Positions 19,601-29,274 of a stretch of DNA of 64,000 bases are shown here, piece by piece. The notes below the pieces were generated by a model. The model saw nothing but the letters and a program-made list of their open reading frames with translations, had not been told where the DNA came from and made no database searches. Source of the DNA: Flavobacteriales bacterium. Lineage in GTDB: Bacteria > Bacteroidota > Bacteroidia > Flavobacteriales_F > PHOS-HE28. The stretch covers positions 1 to 64,000 of the forward strand of contig JADZAC010000030.1 of NCBI GenBank assembly GCA_020852835.1, given 5' to 3'. The position numbers and the translations under genes are program-made. Each line of letters starts with the position of its first letter. The first letter of the stretch is position 1.

Positions 19601-20318
19601 TTGCGACGGCCAAGTGCTGATCGAAGACGCGGAAGCCGTGGCCTACAGCTTCGACGGCGGTGCAACCTGGGATACGTTGCCGTCACTGCAGGATGCTTGC
19701 GAGGGCCTTTACCACCTGCGGATCCGCGATGCGGCAGGTTGCTTGGGCGTGGCTTCCATCATGGTCACCGGCCCGCCCCCGGTGGTGGCTGAATTCGTCT
19801 GGAGCCCCACCCCCGCCAATGTGGACGATCCAGTGCAATACTTCCACAGCACCAGCACCGGTGCCGATCACTACTTCTGGAACATCGGCAACATGGCCTA
19901 CAGCACCCAACCGGACACGGTGTACCGTTTCTCCGAACAGGTTCCCGGAGCGTACCAGGTGTGCCTAACTGCATACAACTACAACAACTGCGCCGACACG
20001 GTGTGCCATGAGGTGATCATCGAGGACGTACTGGAGCCTTACGTGCCCAATGCCTTCACCCCGAACGGCGATGGCCACAACGATGTGTTCTTCATCAGCA
20101 CGAACATTCCGGTGATCACGAAGTTCGAGATGTTGATCTATGACCGTTGGGGGCAATTGATCTACCGTACGGAAGACCCCAATGCACCGTGGATCGGCAG
20201 CAGGAACAACAGTGGTGCGATCCTGGCCAGCGGGGTGTATACCTACCGCATCCGGTATGAGATCGCCCGCACCGAGACGGAGCGGGAGCTCTTCGGGCAT
20301 GTATCGTTGTTGAAATAG
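16659..20318 (+). CDS. Large T9SS type B surface protein with PKD and P-domains
   Basis: This 1219-residue protein has a signal peptide (about 1-28), a CUB-like domain (about 30-150, with paired cysteines and GNNENFTTTICASVPGD), a PKD domain (about 165-240; YNWEFDDGTTVDSPTATHSF) and a proprotein-convertase-type P-domain (about 310-465; YMGDLVVQISCPNGQ, then GTWTFTITDLWGADNGFL). Further Ig-like segments include SprB-like repeats near 885-990 (CYGYCDGTAQVDVAGG). The C-terminus VPNAFTPNGDGHNDVF...IYDRWGQLIY is the gliding-motility-associated (CHU_C) type B sorting domain. It is exported by T9SS and held on, or released from, the cell surface, probably as an adhesin. ATG 16659 directly starts the signal peptide. 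A strong hairpin follows the stop. Confidence 0.92.
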   Translation: MNHLNPWPLPLLTAMVVGAVLPGAAFGQQFSIDSDSIITCSGVLEDTGGPMATYGNNENFTTTICASVPGDAISLNWIVFDLSQQLPNPLDRIRIWDGENTSAPFLGEYTGTQLQGLVSSATIYNFSGCLTVQFTSNGGGMGNFAAGITCYTPCERPTAVAVMSEPGPPAMVCVGEEITFDGTGSYAAAGFNIVEYNWEFDDGTTVDSPTATHSFAAPGEYMVQLNLVDDNGCVNSNVVDLQVLVSTTPSFAGTVESVETCLGATVDLNAVVAPTTWTGMPEATYGDGVYLPDDLGIPFNSELTFTQFESGQQLNTTDDLLSICANMEHSYMGDLVVQISCPNGQTAILHQQGGGGTFLGGANDNDGVVPTPGDCWQYCWSPTATLGTWANCAAFGTTPNVMSGGTPPGNALIPGTYSSVQPLSNLVGCPLNGTWTFTITDLWGADNGFLCDWSLNFNAAIIPDTSQFTPVLGSTIDSAGWSGPFLTPDPNEPLNALATPNGPGTYDYNFTVTDNFGCSYDTTIQITIAPIMEVDAGNEIGLCNDSLAMAGAITANGPPIGCTWTLTMYDQLGDGWDGGGTVTITVAGVPSTYSLAFGTQQSVSIPVTSGSTVTVTYNAGWYNNENSFTLFNNAGGVVYASPANPPGGVAWTGTATCSGPPPVGFVWTPATGLNDPGDPESMVWVTTPTMYYLAVYPTGHPECAVTDSVLVSPPPNLEPGEDAAITVCETWPVFLMTDSLGGTPATDGTWSNAQGPVASNFTPAANPPGSYSFTYTVSTPEGCLATSQLDITVIPDTDPTCCGIPDAGADNYSCNLTIELHATPGNTGVGEWSGPAGAMFANFQAPNTTVTMPAGGGGTHWFYWRENDGAYCNTVDSVQMTFTDTIIPTITTTDAVCYGYCDGTAQVDVAGGNTAVDFIYAWSSGTTTTSPDSVSGLCAGGYLLTLTDDNGCTASDSLFIDQPVLLEMDATVSLPVICSGDCDGQVLIEDAEAVAYSFDGGATWDTLPSLQDACEGLYHLRIRDAAGCLGVASIMVTGPPPVVAEFVWSPTPANVDDPVQYFHSTSTGADHYFWNIGNMAYSTQPDTVYRFSEQVPGAYQVCLTAYNYNNCADTVCHEVIIEDVLEPYVPNAFTPNGDGHNDVFFISTNIPVITKFEMLIYDRWGQLIYRTEDPNAPWIGSRNNSGAILASGVYTYRIRYEIARTETERELFGHVSLLK

Positions 20319-20334
20319 CCCGGGTTGCAAGCTC

Positions 20335-20369
20335 AGAAGGGGCCGTCTCTTGGCGAGGCGGCCCCTTCT
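20335..20369. terminator. Strong hairpin after the T9SS type B gene
   Basis: AGAAGGGGCCGTCTC (20335-20349) pairs with GAGGCGGCCCCTTCT (20355-20369) with one mismatch and a 5-base loop. No T-run follows. Its position between two convergent genes fits a bidirectional terminator. Confidence 0.7.
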
Positions 20370-20389
20370 GGGGTCCAGTTGGGAGGGTA

Positions 20390-20521
20390 TCAGTCCTTCT
20401 TGGCGGACTGCTTCGCGGCGCGCTTCCCTGCCGGGGCCTTCGCCGCGGCTTCCTTCAGTTGGGCGAGTTTCTTGGCGGCTTTGCGCTTGCGGTTCAGCTG
20501 GGTCCTTTGGTCCTGCGGCAT
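20390..20521 (-). CDS. Small basic protein (43 aa)
   Basis: The predicted product starts MPQDQRTQLNRKRKAAKKLA and is about 40% Lys, Arg and Ala, with a highly charged C-terminal tail (GKRAAKQSAKKD). It could bind nucleic acid or the ribosome, but no family is recognised. The ATG at 20521 is preceded by TATTTTCG at 20547-20540, a good promoter-like box 18 bases away, which supports a real gene. Codon choice is consistent with neighbouring genes. An upstream in-frame ATG at 20590 lies beyond that box. Confidence 0.6.
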   Translation of the reverse strand: MPQDQRTQLNRKRKAAKKLAQLKEAAAKAPAGKRAAKQSAKKD

Positions 20522-20539
20522 GGTGATGAATTTGGGCCG

Positions 20540-20547
20540 CGAAAATA
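20540..20547 (-). promoter_or_regulatory. -7-like promoter box of the 43-aa gene
   Basis: On the minus strand this reads TATTTTCG, a TAnnTTYG match, 18 bases upstream of the ATG at 20521. Confidence 0.4.
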
Positions 20548-20974
20548 GGCGCAGCGCACCGCATGGCAAAGCACAACGCCAGCGCATCACCTCATCTCAT
20601 TTCGCAAGAACAGGGCACCCATGGTTGCGCTGCTGGTCCATTGCAGGGCATGATGTGCGGCCCGTTGCACAGCGGGACCTACGGAACGAGCCACGCTGAA
20701 GCGATGCCGAAAAAGAGCAAGCAGATCGGCTGATATTGAATGTCCAATTGGAATTATCTGGAAAAATCACGAGGTCGACCGACCGACGGACCTTGCGCCC
20801 GTGTAGCGGCCTGCAGCACCAAAACCTGCTGTAAGCCTTGGTAGATCAGTAAAGGCGATGGACCTGGCCACATGGCTGGACAACGCCAAGTAGCCATGTT
20901 GGCTCCGGGGATCTTGGGGTTGTACTTTAGAATTCCCCAAGTTCCACATCCCGGCCCCGGATCTTCGGCCCGCC
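20548..20974. other. Gene-free interval between the 43-aa gene and ettA
   Basis: I see no coding frame with start, stop and codon bias here. The stretch is more AT-rich than its surroundings in part. One inverted repeat, CTTGGGG at 20913-20919 and CCCCAAG at 20935-20941, lies downstream of ettA on the minus strand and could end its transcript. A short GACC-GACC-GACG run is at about 20776-20788. Confidence 0.5.
20913..20941 (-). terminator. Possible ettA terminator hairpin
   Basis: A 7-bp inverted repeat (CTTGGGG/CCCCAAG) with a 15-base AT-rich loop lies 34 bases past the ettA stop. The stem is short and no U-tract follows, so the call is weak. Confidence 0.3.
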
Positions 20975-22666
<1,692 letters not shown>

Positions 22667-22781
22667 TTTGTTCACTGATTTCAGCCGGGGGTTGCGCCCC
22701 GGCGTTTGGATTTGGGGCGGCAAAGGTCCGGGATCTTTCGGGAACTTGGTTGATCGGGTGAAAGTCCGGCCCGTTCACCGG

Positions 22782-24299
22782 TCAGTCGGCAGTATAAAGC
22801 TCCAACCGTTGCCACCGATGCAACCGGTGCAAAGGCGGGAGCGTGCTTGCACCGAGTCCGGCATCCCGCCATACCCCGCCCGGTGTTTGGCCGTGGCTGG
22901 GTGCCACCAGCAGGAACAGGCGCCCGCCCGGAGCGGGCGAGCCGCGCAGCATACCAAGGTTACCCTGTGCACAAGCCAGATAGAAGGCCACCGGCGCATC
23001 CCAAGGCAGCTGTGCGCCCACCCGGTCCCCCGGACGGGTGTTTTGGGCCAACCATGCCGCCGCGGGCCGGGCCTCGGCAAAGTGCTCCTTGGGGTTGTCG
23101 CTACCGCGCAAGGCGCCCCAGCCCAGCAACAAGAGGGTGGCAGAGGCTCCAACGAGCGAGCGCCGTCCCACGTCGGATCCCGGGGCCAGCTTGTCCTGAA
23201 CAGCCTTCAAGAGGTGGAACAGCCCGATGGCTGCACCCAGCCACAGCACCAGCAGGGCATACGTCCACACTGCGGGGGGCAACGCCCAGTGCTGCACCAG
23301 GACCAGGGGCAAGGCGCCCAGGACCATTGCCAACAGCAACCACCGGTACTTGCTGCTCACGTATGCCGCATAGCTGCCGCCCATCAGGGCGGCGATCATC
23401 ACTCCCGGCGGTGCCGTATGCGCAAAATATGCCCAAGCCTCCAGGGCATTTTCTTGCTGCGCCCGTGGAAAGCCGGACCAAGGCACGGCTTGGAAGGCCG
23501 GATGGTGCAGCAAGTGGTCCACGCTGTGGGCAACGATCACCGGCATGTAACAGCACAACACCAGCACCAACGCCAACAGAAAGGAAGCTGCCAGCTTGAG
23601 CATGCGCCGGCGCAAGGTGGTGTTGTAATGGGCAAAGAGCTGAAAGAGCGACCAGGCATAGGCCATCAACGCCGGGTACGCCATGGCCGGAGTGGTCCAC
23701 ATGCCCAGGGCGCAAGCCACGGCCAAGAGCATCACGCTGGGCAGGTTCTCCGTGCGCACGAAGTTCCAGGCCGCCAGCAAAGCGCAAAGTGTAAACAGCC
23801 ATACCATGCTGAACCCACGTGCCATGGCGGAGAATTCCACCAGCGGCCCGCTCACGGCGATCATGCACAGGAAGACCACCGCGATGTGGCGATTGAACAC
23901 AAAACGGGCAAAGGCATATCCCAAGGGCATGACCAGCAGCCCGGCCAACAGTGCCGGAAGCCGCAATGCCCATGGATGAATGCCGAAGAGCAAGAGGGAG
24001 ATCCGCACCAGGCCCGAATGAAGCATGTGGTTGGCCGGCACGGAATAGTCGCTGAACAAGAACCCGAAGGAGCGGCTGGCAAAGGCGGAGTAGGTCAAGG
24101 CTTCCTCATAGGTCACCGGCAGGTCCATGCGCAGGATCCGGAGCACTGCACCTAGGGCGAGCACCAGCAGCACCACTGCCCGATGGCGGGCACTGGTGTG
24201 ATGCACGAGCCTTGTCCATGCGGCGCCCATGCCCTGCCCCAGGCCCCTCCAGCCGGGCAGGTGATGGCGGCGTTTCTGCCGCTTCCGCTCTTCCGCCAT
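22782..24299 (-). CDS. GT39-like multi-pass membrane glycosyltransferase
   Basis: The product has 505 residues and about ten to twelve hydrophobic helices. The first loop carries RMDLPVTYEEALTYSAF, where the paired acidic residues sit as in GT39 (PMT/ArnT-type) enzymes, which move sugars from lipid-linked donors onto proteins or lipids. The architecture (AMARGFSMVWLFTLCALLAAW and later helices, then a short periplasmic C-terminus) fits that family, but substrate cannot be told. The open frame runs on through the opposite strand of murQ to 25487; that part is shadow. ATG 24299 (MAEERKRQKRR) is preferred because a TATTTTTG box lies upstream; ATG 24329 would lie almost on the box. Confidence 0.8.
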   Translation of the reverse strand: MAEERKRQKRRHHLPGWRGLGQGMGAAWTRLVHHTSARHRAVVLLVLALGAVLRILRMDLPVTYEEALTYSAFASRSFGFLFSDYSVPANHMLHSGLVRISLLLFGIHPWALRLPALLAGLLVMPLGYAFARFVFNRHIAVVFLCMIAVSGPLVEFSAMARGFSMVWLFTLCALLAAWNFVRTENLPSVMLLAVACALGMWTTPAMAYPALMAYAWSLFQLFAHYNTTLRRRMLKLAASFLLALVLVLCCYMPVIVAHSVDHLLHHPAFQAVPWSGFPRAQQENALEAWAYFAHTAPPGVMIAALMGGSYAAYVSSKYRWLLLAMVLGALPLVLVQHWALPPAVWTYALLVLWLGAAIGLFHLLKAVQDKLAPGSDVGRRSLVGASATLLLLGWGALRGSDNPKEHFAEARPAAAWLAQNTRPGDRVGAQLPWDAPVAFYLACAQGNLGMLRGSPAPGGRLFLLVAPSHGQTPGGVWRDAGLGASTLPPLHRLHRWQRLELYTAD

Positions 24300-24332
24300 A
24301 TTGGCCACGGCAACCGCTTCGTGGTGCATGGC

Positions 24333-24340
24333 CAAAAATA
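24333..24340 (-). promoter_or_regulatory. -7-like promoter box of the GT39-like gene
   Basis: On the minus strand this is TATTTTTG, a full TAnnTTTG match. It is 33 bases upstream of ATG 24299, and only 3 bases from ATG 24329, which argues for the later start. Confidence 0.45.
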
Positions 24341-24398
24341 GCGGAGGTGCAGCACGTCTCGCCCGCTGTGCGCAACTTCGCGGCCAACGGCCGCCCCC

Positions 24399-25205
24399 AT
24401 GGAACGCATTACCGAATCCGCCTCGCGCTACAACCACTTGGAGCGCATGACCACCGAGGAGCTCCTGCGCAACATCAACCGGGAAGACCACCTGGTGGCG
24501 GATGCCGTGCAGCAGGTGATCCCCGCCTTGGAACGTTTTGTGGATGCGTTGGCCGAACGCATGGGCGAGGGTGGCCGTCTGTTCTACCTGGGTGCCGGCA
24601 CCAGCGGCAGGCTGGGCATAGTGGATGCGAGCGAATGTCCGCCCACGTTCGGCGTGCCGCAAGGCATGGTGGTAGGCCTCATTGCCGGCGGGGATGGCGC
24701 CATCCGGAAGGCCGTGGAGTTTGCAGAGGACGACCGCGAACAAGGTTGGAAGGACCTGCAGGAACATGCCATCGGCAATACGGACACCGTGGTCGGATTG
24801 GCGGCGAGCGGAAGTACGCCCTATGTGGTCGGCGCGTTGGAACGTGCCCGGGATGCGGGGTTGCTTACCGCATGCATCACCTGCAATCCGGAAAGCCCGG
24901 TTACGCGCGTGTGCGACCATCCCTTGGTGGCCGTGGTAGGCCCCGAGTTCGTAACGGGCAGTACGCGCATGAAAAGCGGCACGGCCCAAAAGCTGCTGCT
25001 GAACATGATCAGCACGGTGGCCATGATCAAATTGGGGCGGGTGCAGGGCAACCGCATGGTGGACATGCAACTGAGCAACAACAAACTGGTGGACCGCGGC
25101 ACCCGCATGGTGATGGACGGCCTGGGCGTGGATTATGCCACGGCCAATGCCCTGCTGAAGCAGTACGGAACGGTGCGCAAAGCCGTGGCAAGCGGTCGGA
25201 AATAG
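24399..25205 (+). CDS. murQ: N-acetylmuramic acid 6-phosphate etherase
   Basis: This 268-residue cytoplasmic enzyme cleaves the lactyl ether of MurNAc-6-phosphate to give GlcNAc-6-phosphate and D-lactate in cell-wall recycling. The N-terminus (MERITESASRYNHLERMTTEELL) and the SIS sugar-isomerase fold are typical: YLGAGTSGRLGIVDASECPPTF carries the phosphate-binding loop and catalytic Glu, and GLAASGSTPYVVGALE the second loop. GSTRMKSGTAQKLLLNMIST is the family signature. The length is slightly below the usual ~300 residues, because the C-terminal helical UBA-like domain is short. It is divergent from the GT39-like gene. No MurNAc kinase or transporter is adjacent. Confidence 0.95.
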   Translation: MERITESASRYNHLERMTTEELLRNINREDHLVADAVQQVIPALERFVDALAERMGEGGRLFYLGAGTSGRLGIVDASECPPTFGVPQGMVVGLIAGGDGAIRKAVEFAEDDREQGWKDLQEHAIGNTDTVVGLAASGSTPYVVGALERARDAGLLTACITCNPESPVTRVCDHPLVAVVGPEFVTGSTRMKSGTAQKLLLNMISTVAMIKLGRVQGNRMVDMQLSNNKLVDRGTRMVMDGLGVDYATANALLKQYGTVRKAVASGRK

Positions 25206-25270
25206 GGGCCTGGGCGGGTGCCTTGCCCGATTGCCCCGCGCCGGTTTGTTGCCGTGAGGTCCGTACCGGC

Positions 25271-25278
25271 TATTTTCG
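25271..25278 (+). promoter_or_regulatory. -7-like promoter box of the T9SS PKD protein gene
   Basis: TATTTTCG matches TAnnTTYG and lies 19 bases upstream of ATG 25298. Confidence 0.4.
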
Positions 25279-25297
25279 GGCACCACCCCCGCAAGCC

Positions 25298-27055
25298 ATG
25301 CGCCACCTGTTGTTGCTTTCGAGCCTGATGATCGTTCACCTGGCGCACGCACAATGCGCGGATTGTTTGCCCGATGCGGACTGCACGGTATCCCCGGCCT
25401 ATCCCACCTTGTGCCCCGAAACACCGCCGGACGCCACGGCAGGGCAGTACTATGAAGCGGTTGCCACCTTCTGGATGCCGCCGTCATTCACCGATCCTGA
25501 AAGCGGGTTCACGGTTTCCCTTCAGCAGATGACCGTAACGGGAGTATCGGGCCTGCCCTTTGGGATGGACCTCAGCTTTAACCATCCCACCGGAGTATAC
25601 CACCCTCAGGAAGAACAGCATGGCTGCGGCCGGATCTGCGGCACGCCCGTGGCCCCTGGAACATTTCCGGTGACCATCAGTGTGCTGGCGGAGGTGAGCT
25701 TGAGCGGGATACCCCTCAGCATACCCCAATCACTCACCCTCTACTTGAACGTTTTGCCCGGCAGCGGTGCCAATGCGGGCTTCACCTTTTCACCCATGAA
25801 CGGGTGCAGCCCGGTGGAAGTAGCCTTCCAGGCCCTGATCAACGGCAGCCCCTCGCCCACCGCCTACAGCTGGCAATTCGGCGATGGCACGGTGGGCACC
25901 GGGGAAGAACCGCCCTTGCACGCGTACACAGTGCCGGGGCAGTACGTGGTCACCTTGCAAACCTCCATCGGAGGTTATGTGCTGGACCATGTGGAGCTGT
26001 CCACCGTGAACGGCAACTGGTGCGGCGACATTGAGGAGCCGAACATCCCCTTATTGGGCTGCCAGGGGTCACCGGACCCCTACTTCGTGCTCACCGACGG
26101 CCAAGGCTATACGTTCACCTCGGCCACGGTGAACAACTCCACCGCCGCCAGTTGGGGCGACCTCGGCGTACCCCTTAATACCCCGCCCTACTCCATAGCC
26201 TTTATGGATGAAGATGCCATCAGTGCGGACGACGCGTTGGGGACTTTCAACCTCCCTGCCATTGAAGCAGGCACCATACCCTTCAACGTAGCTGCGGGCA
26301 CCACGGGCAACCTGTTGCTGCAAGAAACGGTGCAGGCCGAATTCTTCCATGTGGACACAGTGGAAGTCTTTCCGGCACCGGAAGTTGTTTTATTGCTGGA
26401 CACCGTCGGTGGCGCGCTCTGCACCGCTGACAGCAGCCTGATGACCTATATATGGTTCCTGGACGGGGATACGGTGCCCGGCCTTGGCACCCCTTGCATC
26501 ACGCCAACAGGCCCCGGGGCCTGGCAGGTGCAAGGCATCACCGAGCTGGGTTGCGCGGCCACCAGCAATACGGTCATCATCTGCCCCACCTTTACCATCA
26601 CCGCCACCGGCCCGGTGCTGCAAGTTCCGTCGGGGTATGCCTCCTACGCATGGACATACCAAGGCAGCGCCATTGGCGGCAATGACCCGTTCCTGGTCAC
26701 CCAAGGCGATGGCGCCTATGCGGTGAGCGCCACCGCTTCCAACGGTTGCGTAGTGAACGCCACCTATGAGCTGATCACGGCCGGGCTCGGGGAAAACCAT
26801 TCCACCGGAAAGGGTCTGTTCGTGTTTCCATCACCGAACAATGGGCGGTTCCAAGTGGTGGCTTCAGGCCTGGCCGGATCCCGGGCCGAGGCGCGGATAT
26901 TGGATGCCTTGGGCCGGGTGGTGCAGCGTTATGGATGGCCAGTGGAACAAGGCCAGGTTCAAGTCTGGGTGGAGACGGCCTTGCCCAGCGGCACGTACCT
27001 GCTGCAACTATCGGACGCACGGCACACCCGGTACGGCCGGTTTTCGGTGCATTAG
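25298..27055 (+). CDS. Secreted PKD protein with T9SS type A sorting domain
   Basis: The 585-residue protein has a signal peptide (MRHLLLLSSLMIVHLAHA, then Q), a Cys-rich N-terminal domain (about 20-165; CADCLPDADCTVSP), and one PKD domain (about 165-225; SPTAYSWQFGDGTVGTGEEP). Two more Ig-like segments follow, then a type A T9SS sorting domain (about 505-585; FPSPNNGRFQVVASG, then ARILDALGRVV, then PSGTYLLQLSD). It is expected on the cell surface or released; role unknown, possibly adhesion or ligand binding. The open frame begins much further upstream (24212), but that part is a shadow of murQ, so 25298 is the start. Confidence 0.88.
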   Translation: MRHLLLLSSLMIVHLAHAQCADCLPDADCTVSPAYPTLCPETPPDATAGQYYEAVATFWMPPSFTDPESGFTVSLQQMTVTGVSGLPFGMDLSFNHPTGVYHPQEEQHGCGRICGTPVAPGTFPVTISVLAEVSLSGIPLSIPQSLTLYLNVLPGSGANAGFTFSPMNGCSPVEVAFQALINGSPSPTAYSWQFGDGTVGTGEEPPLHAYTVPGQYVVTLQTSIGGYVLDHVELSTVNGNWCGDIEEPNIPLLGCQGSPDPYFVLTDGQGYTFTSATVNNSTAASWGDLGVPLNTPPYSIAFMDEDAISADDALGTFNLPAIEAGTIPFNVAAGTTGNLLLQETVQAEFFHVDTVEVFPAPEVVLLLDTVGGALCTADSSLMTYIWFLDGDTVPGLGTPCITPTGPGAWQVQGITELGCAATSNTVIICPTFTITATGPVLQVPSGYASYAWTYQGSAIGGNDPFLVTQGDGAYAVSATASNGCVVNATYELITAGLGENHSTGKGLFVFPSPNNGRFQVVASGLAGSRAEARILDALGRVVQRYGWPVEQGQVQVWVETALPSGTYLLQLSDARHTRYGRFSVH

Positions 27056-27113
27056 CCCGAACACACATACCGATCAAGGAAACGGCCATTGCCGCACAAT
27101 GCCGGTGCAAGCC

Positions 27114-27121
27114 GAAATTTG
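27114..27121 (+). promoter_or_regulatory. -7-like promoter box of the conserved hypothetical at 27128
   Basis: GAAATTTG (TAnnTTTG with one change) ends 6 bases before the ATG at 27128. Confidence 0.35.
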
Positions 27122-27127
27122 CACGCC

Positions 27128-27700
27128 ATGCACGCGATCGAACCTTGGTTCAACTGGCGCCATCTGTACATGGCGGAGGAGGATCCCCGATCGCCCTTTC
27201 ATGGAGTGGAGCACAGCGAGTTTGAGTTCACCCATGCCGTGTACGACCATGTGCTGCACCCGCAATGGGATGCTTTCGGCAGCAGCACCCTCTACCTGAA
27301 GGTGATCTATGCGGAATATGATGACAGATATACGGTCATCGAGCTGATCGGCGAGTGGAACGACTTGCTGCACAATGATGTGATGTACCTCAAACGGGAA
27401 GTGGTGGAGCCGATGATGGCCGAAGGCATTTCCAAATTCATCCTCATCGGGGAGAACGTACTGAATTTCCATGCGGGTGAGGACGACTACTATGCGGAAT
27501 GGTTCGATGAGGCAATGGACGCCGGCGGTTGGATTGCCCTGTTGAATTTCCTGCCGCATGTACGTGAAGACCTCCAGACTGCTGGCTTGGACCAGTACCT
27601 GGTATTCGGTGGCCGCTTGGACCGAATGCCATGGCGCACCATGGAACCCGGCGAGTTGTTCGCTGAAGCGGATGCGCACGTGGTGAAACGGCTTGGATGA
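27128..27700 (+). CDS. Conserved Bacteroidota protein of unknown function
   Basis: The 190-residue protein lacks a signal peptide and membrane helices, so it is cytoplasmic. It is acidic and aromatic-rich, with characteristic stretches IEPWFNWRHLYMAEEDPRSP, EFEFTHAVYDHVLHPQWDAF, VIELIGEWNDLLHNDVMYL and GISKFILIGENVLNFH. Proteins with this pattern are common and well conserved in Bacteroidota, which implies a core role, but I know of no experimental function. ATG 27128 (MHAIEPWFNW) matches the family start and follows the promoter-like box by 6 bases. It converges on the Nudix gene. Confidence 0.85.
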   Translation: MHAIEPWFNWRHLYMAEEDPRSPFHGVEHSEFEFTHAVYDHVLHPQWDAFGSSTLYLKVIYAEYDDRYTVIELIGEWNDLLHNDVMYLKREVVEPMMAEGISKFILIGENVLNFHAGEDDYYAEWFDEAMDAGGWIALLNFLPHVREDLQTAGLDQYLVFGGRLDRMPWRTMEPGELFAEADAHVVKRLG

Positions 27701-27773
27701 CCACCCCATGGGCAAGCCTTGGGCCGGTGGCCCGGGCGAACGAACTGGGGAGGTTCACGCCGCGGAAAGGTGC

Positions 27774-28232
27774 CTAATGGAGCCGGCCCTGCCTTGATCC
27801 ATCGAGGATCAACTGCAGGACCACCCGGTCGATCGGCAGGTCCACATCCGTGATCCGCGCCTCGTGCAAGGGGAGCCACCGCAGTTTTTGCCCGAATTCC
27901 ACCATGGGCCCGGGCGCAGGTGCCCCGTCCACGATCGCCCCGGGCTCATCCAACCGGAACGTGTAGTAGATGCTGACGATCTGGTCTTCCGGGCGGAAAG
28001 CACTGGGCTGGAAAAAATCGGTGGTGTAGAAATGGCGCAGGTCCATGGCCTCCATGCCCAGTTCTTCATGGATCTCACGCCGGAGGCCTTCGAGCGTGCC
28101 TTCTCCCGGAACCAAGCCCCCTCCCGGAAATTTAGTGATCTGTCTGCCCCCGATCGTCTCCTCGGAAAGCAGCACGCATCCGGCATGGAGAAGCAGGCCG
28201 TACACACGGATATTGAACCGGGATACCATCAT
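27774..28232 (-). CDS. Nudix hydrolase
   Basis: The 152-residue protein carries a complete Nudix box, GGGLVPGEGTLEGLRREIHEELGM (here described in part: G-x5-E-x7-REIHEELGM), which binds Mg2+ and hydrolyses a nucleoside diphosphate linked to another group. The substrate is unknown; it could be housecleaning of oxidised nucleotides or NDP-sugars. The N-terminus (MMVSRFNIRVYGLLLHAGCV) opens the first strand. ATG 28232 overlaps the stop of mnmD (ATGA), so both genes are translated from one message; an alternative ATG is the next codon. The longer frame up to 28406 reads through mnmD and is rejected. Confidence 0.88.
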   Translation of the reverse strand: MMVSRFNIRVYGLLLHAGCVLLSEETIGGRQITKFPGGGLVPGEGTLEGLRREIHEELGMEAMDLRHFYTTDFFQPSAFRPEDQIVSIYYTFRLDEPGAIVDGAPAPGPMVEFGQKLRWLPLHEARITDVDLPIDRVVLQLILDGSRQGRLH

Positions 28233-28936
28233 GCAGGCCGTTGTGCGCGCACCATGTGCCTTTTCCCCGGCGGGCCGGGCAAGCGTTCCACCAGCAGCCC
28301 TGCAGCCTGCATGGCGCGGCGAGCTTCGCCTTGGGCGCAGTAAGTCACCAAGAGCGCACCGGGCCGCATGGCTTGGTAAACGCAGCGGAACACGTCCACC
28401 GTCCACATTGCCGGTTGTACGCTTGGTGCGAAGGCATCGAAGTACACCACGTCAAAGGCTTCCTTTGCGCTGAGCCGCTGCACCTCCTTGCGGTCCACGC
28501 GGAACCTGAATCCGTCGCCCGGCTGCACCGTGCTGTCCGGCATGGCGTCCATTATGGTTTCATAGGCTTCCCGGCACCCCGGGTGGTCGATCCGGGCGGG
28601 GTGGTCCAATGCGCTGCGCAGCCCGACGGGCAAGGGATAGGGCTCCAAGGCATGGTATTCCACCTGCAAGCCGCGGATCTCGGATTCAATCCAAGTGAGC
28701 AGAGCATTCAGGCCGGTGCCCAGGCCGACCTCCAGTACGTCCACCTGTTGCTTGCCGCAAGCCAAAAGCCCATGTGCGATGTACACATGGCGACTTTCGG
28801 AAAGTGCACCGTGGAGCGAATGATAATGTTCCTTCAGCCCTGGGCTGTCCAGCGTATAGGAACCGTCCGCTGTTCGCACGGGCACCAGGTCGGTCGGCGG
28901 AAAACCGTGGGGGAGGATCAACGGATGATGGGCCAC
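28229..28936 (-). CDS. mnmD: tRNA 5-methylaminomethyl-2-thiouridine methyltransferase
   Basis: The 235-residue enzyme matches the methyltransferase half of MnmC, known as MnmD when alone. It methylates 5-aminomethyl-2-thiouridine at wobble position 34 of tRNAs using SAM. The SAM-binding motif VDVLEVGLGTGLNALL is near residue 65, and DVVYFDAFAPSVQPAMWT is the DAFAP catalytic motif (about 160-180) diagnostic for this family. The N-terminus has LVPVRTADGSYTLDSP and the GALSESRHVYI segment, also typical. The length matches MnmD proteins without the oxidase domain. It overlaps the Nudix gene by four bases downstream. Confidence 0.93.
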   Translation of the reverse strand: MAHHPLILPHGFPPTDLVPVRTADGSYTLDSPGLKEHYHSLHGALSESRHVYIAHGLLACGKQQVDVLEVGLGTGLNALLTWIESEIRGLQVEYHALEPYPLPVGLRSALDHPARIDHPGCREAYETIMDAMPDSTVQPGDGFRFRVDRKEVQRLSAKEAFDVVYFDAFAPSVQPAMWTVDVFRCVYQAMRPGALLVTYCAQGEARRAMQAAGLLVERLPGPPGKRHMVRAQRPA

Positions 28937-29274
28937 GGCACAAAGAAACGCGGCGGGCGGCGTGGAACCACCCCTATGGCCAGGGCAAACGCATCCAAGT
29001 CACTGTATCTATCGGAAGTTTGTAGAAGGAATTGCTCATAGGATCTTGTTGAATGGGGCTTCGGCTCCGCTCAGCCCAGTGTGCACCTTAACGACAATTG
29101 AAATGAGAAACTGGGCTGAGCATAAGCGTAGCGGCACTCCCGCTTCGGCTCCTCTCAGCAGGATGCACCGCATCCGAGGAGCCGAAGCCCCAACGATGAT
29201 CACTCACAAGCCGCTTGCAGCAACAGTTGCCTACGGCACGGGTGGCCTGCAATTTTGATGCGTTTGGCCTGCCC
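28937..29274. other. Gene-free interval holding nested inverted repeats
   Basis: No coding frame is supported. The main content is the nested repeat at 29055-29191. The part before 29055 shows nothing notable. Confidence 0.6.
29055..29191. repeat. Nested inverted-repeat element (about 137 bp)
   Basis: Outer arms GGGGCTTCGGCTCC (29055-29068) and GGAGCCGAAGCCCC (29178-29191) are perfect 14-bp inverted repeats. Inner arms GCTCAGCCCAG (29069-29079) and CTGGGCTGAGC (29111-29121) are perfect 11-bp inverted repeats. A third partial copy, GCTTCGGCTCC, is at 29142-29152 in direct orientation with the left arm. No transposase or frame is inside. It may be a small non-autonomous mobile element or structured RNA. 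Confidence 0.7.

Noticed and set aside
20548-20974. tRNA or small RNA in the gap before ettA
   Set aside because: No cloverleaf or conserved T-loop motif was found by eye; only weak inverted repeats.
24212-25297. Upstream extension of the T9SS PKD gene through murQ
   Set aside because: It would read murQ in the wrong frame; the signal peptide at 25298 shows the true start.
24330-25487. N-terminal extension of the GT39-like protein through the murQ complement
   Set aside because: The region is murQ antisense; membrane-protein composition begins only after 24299.
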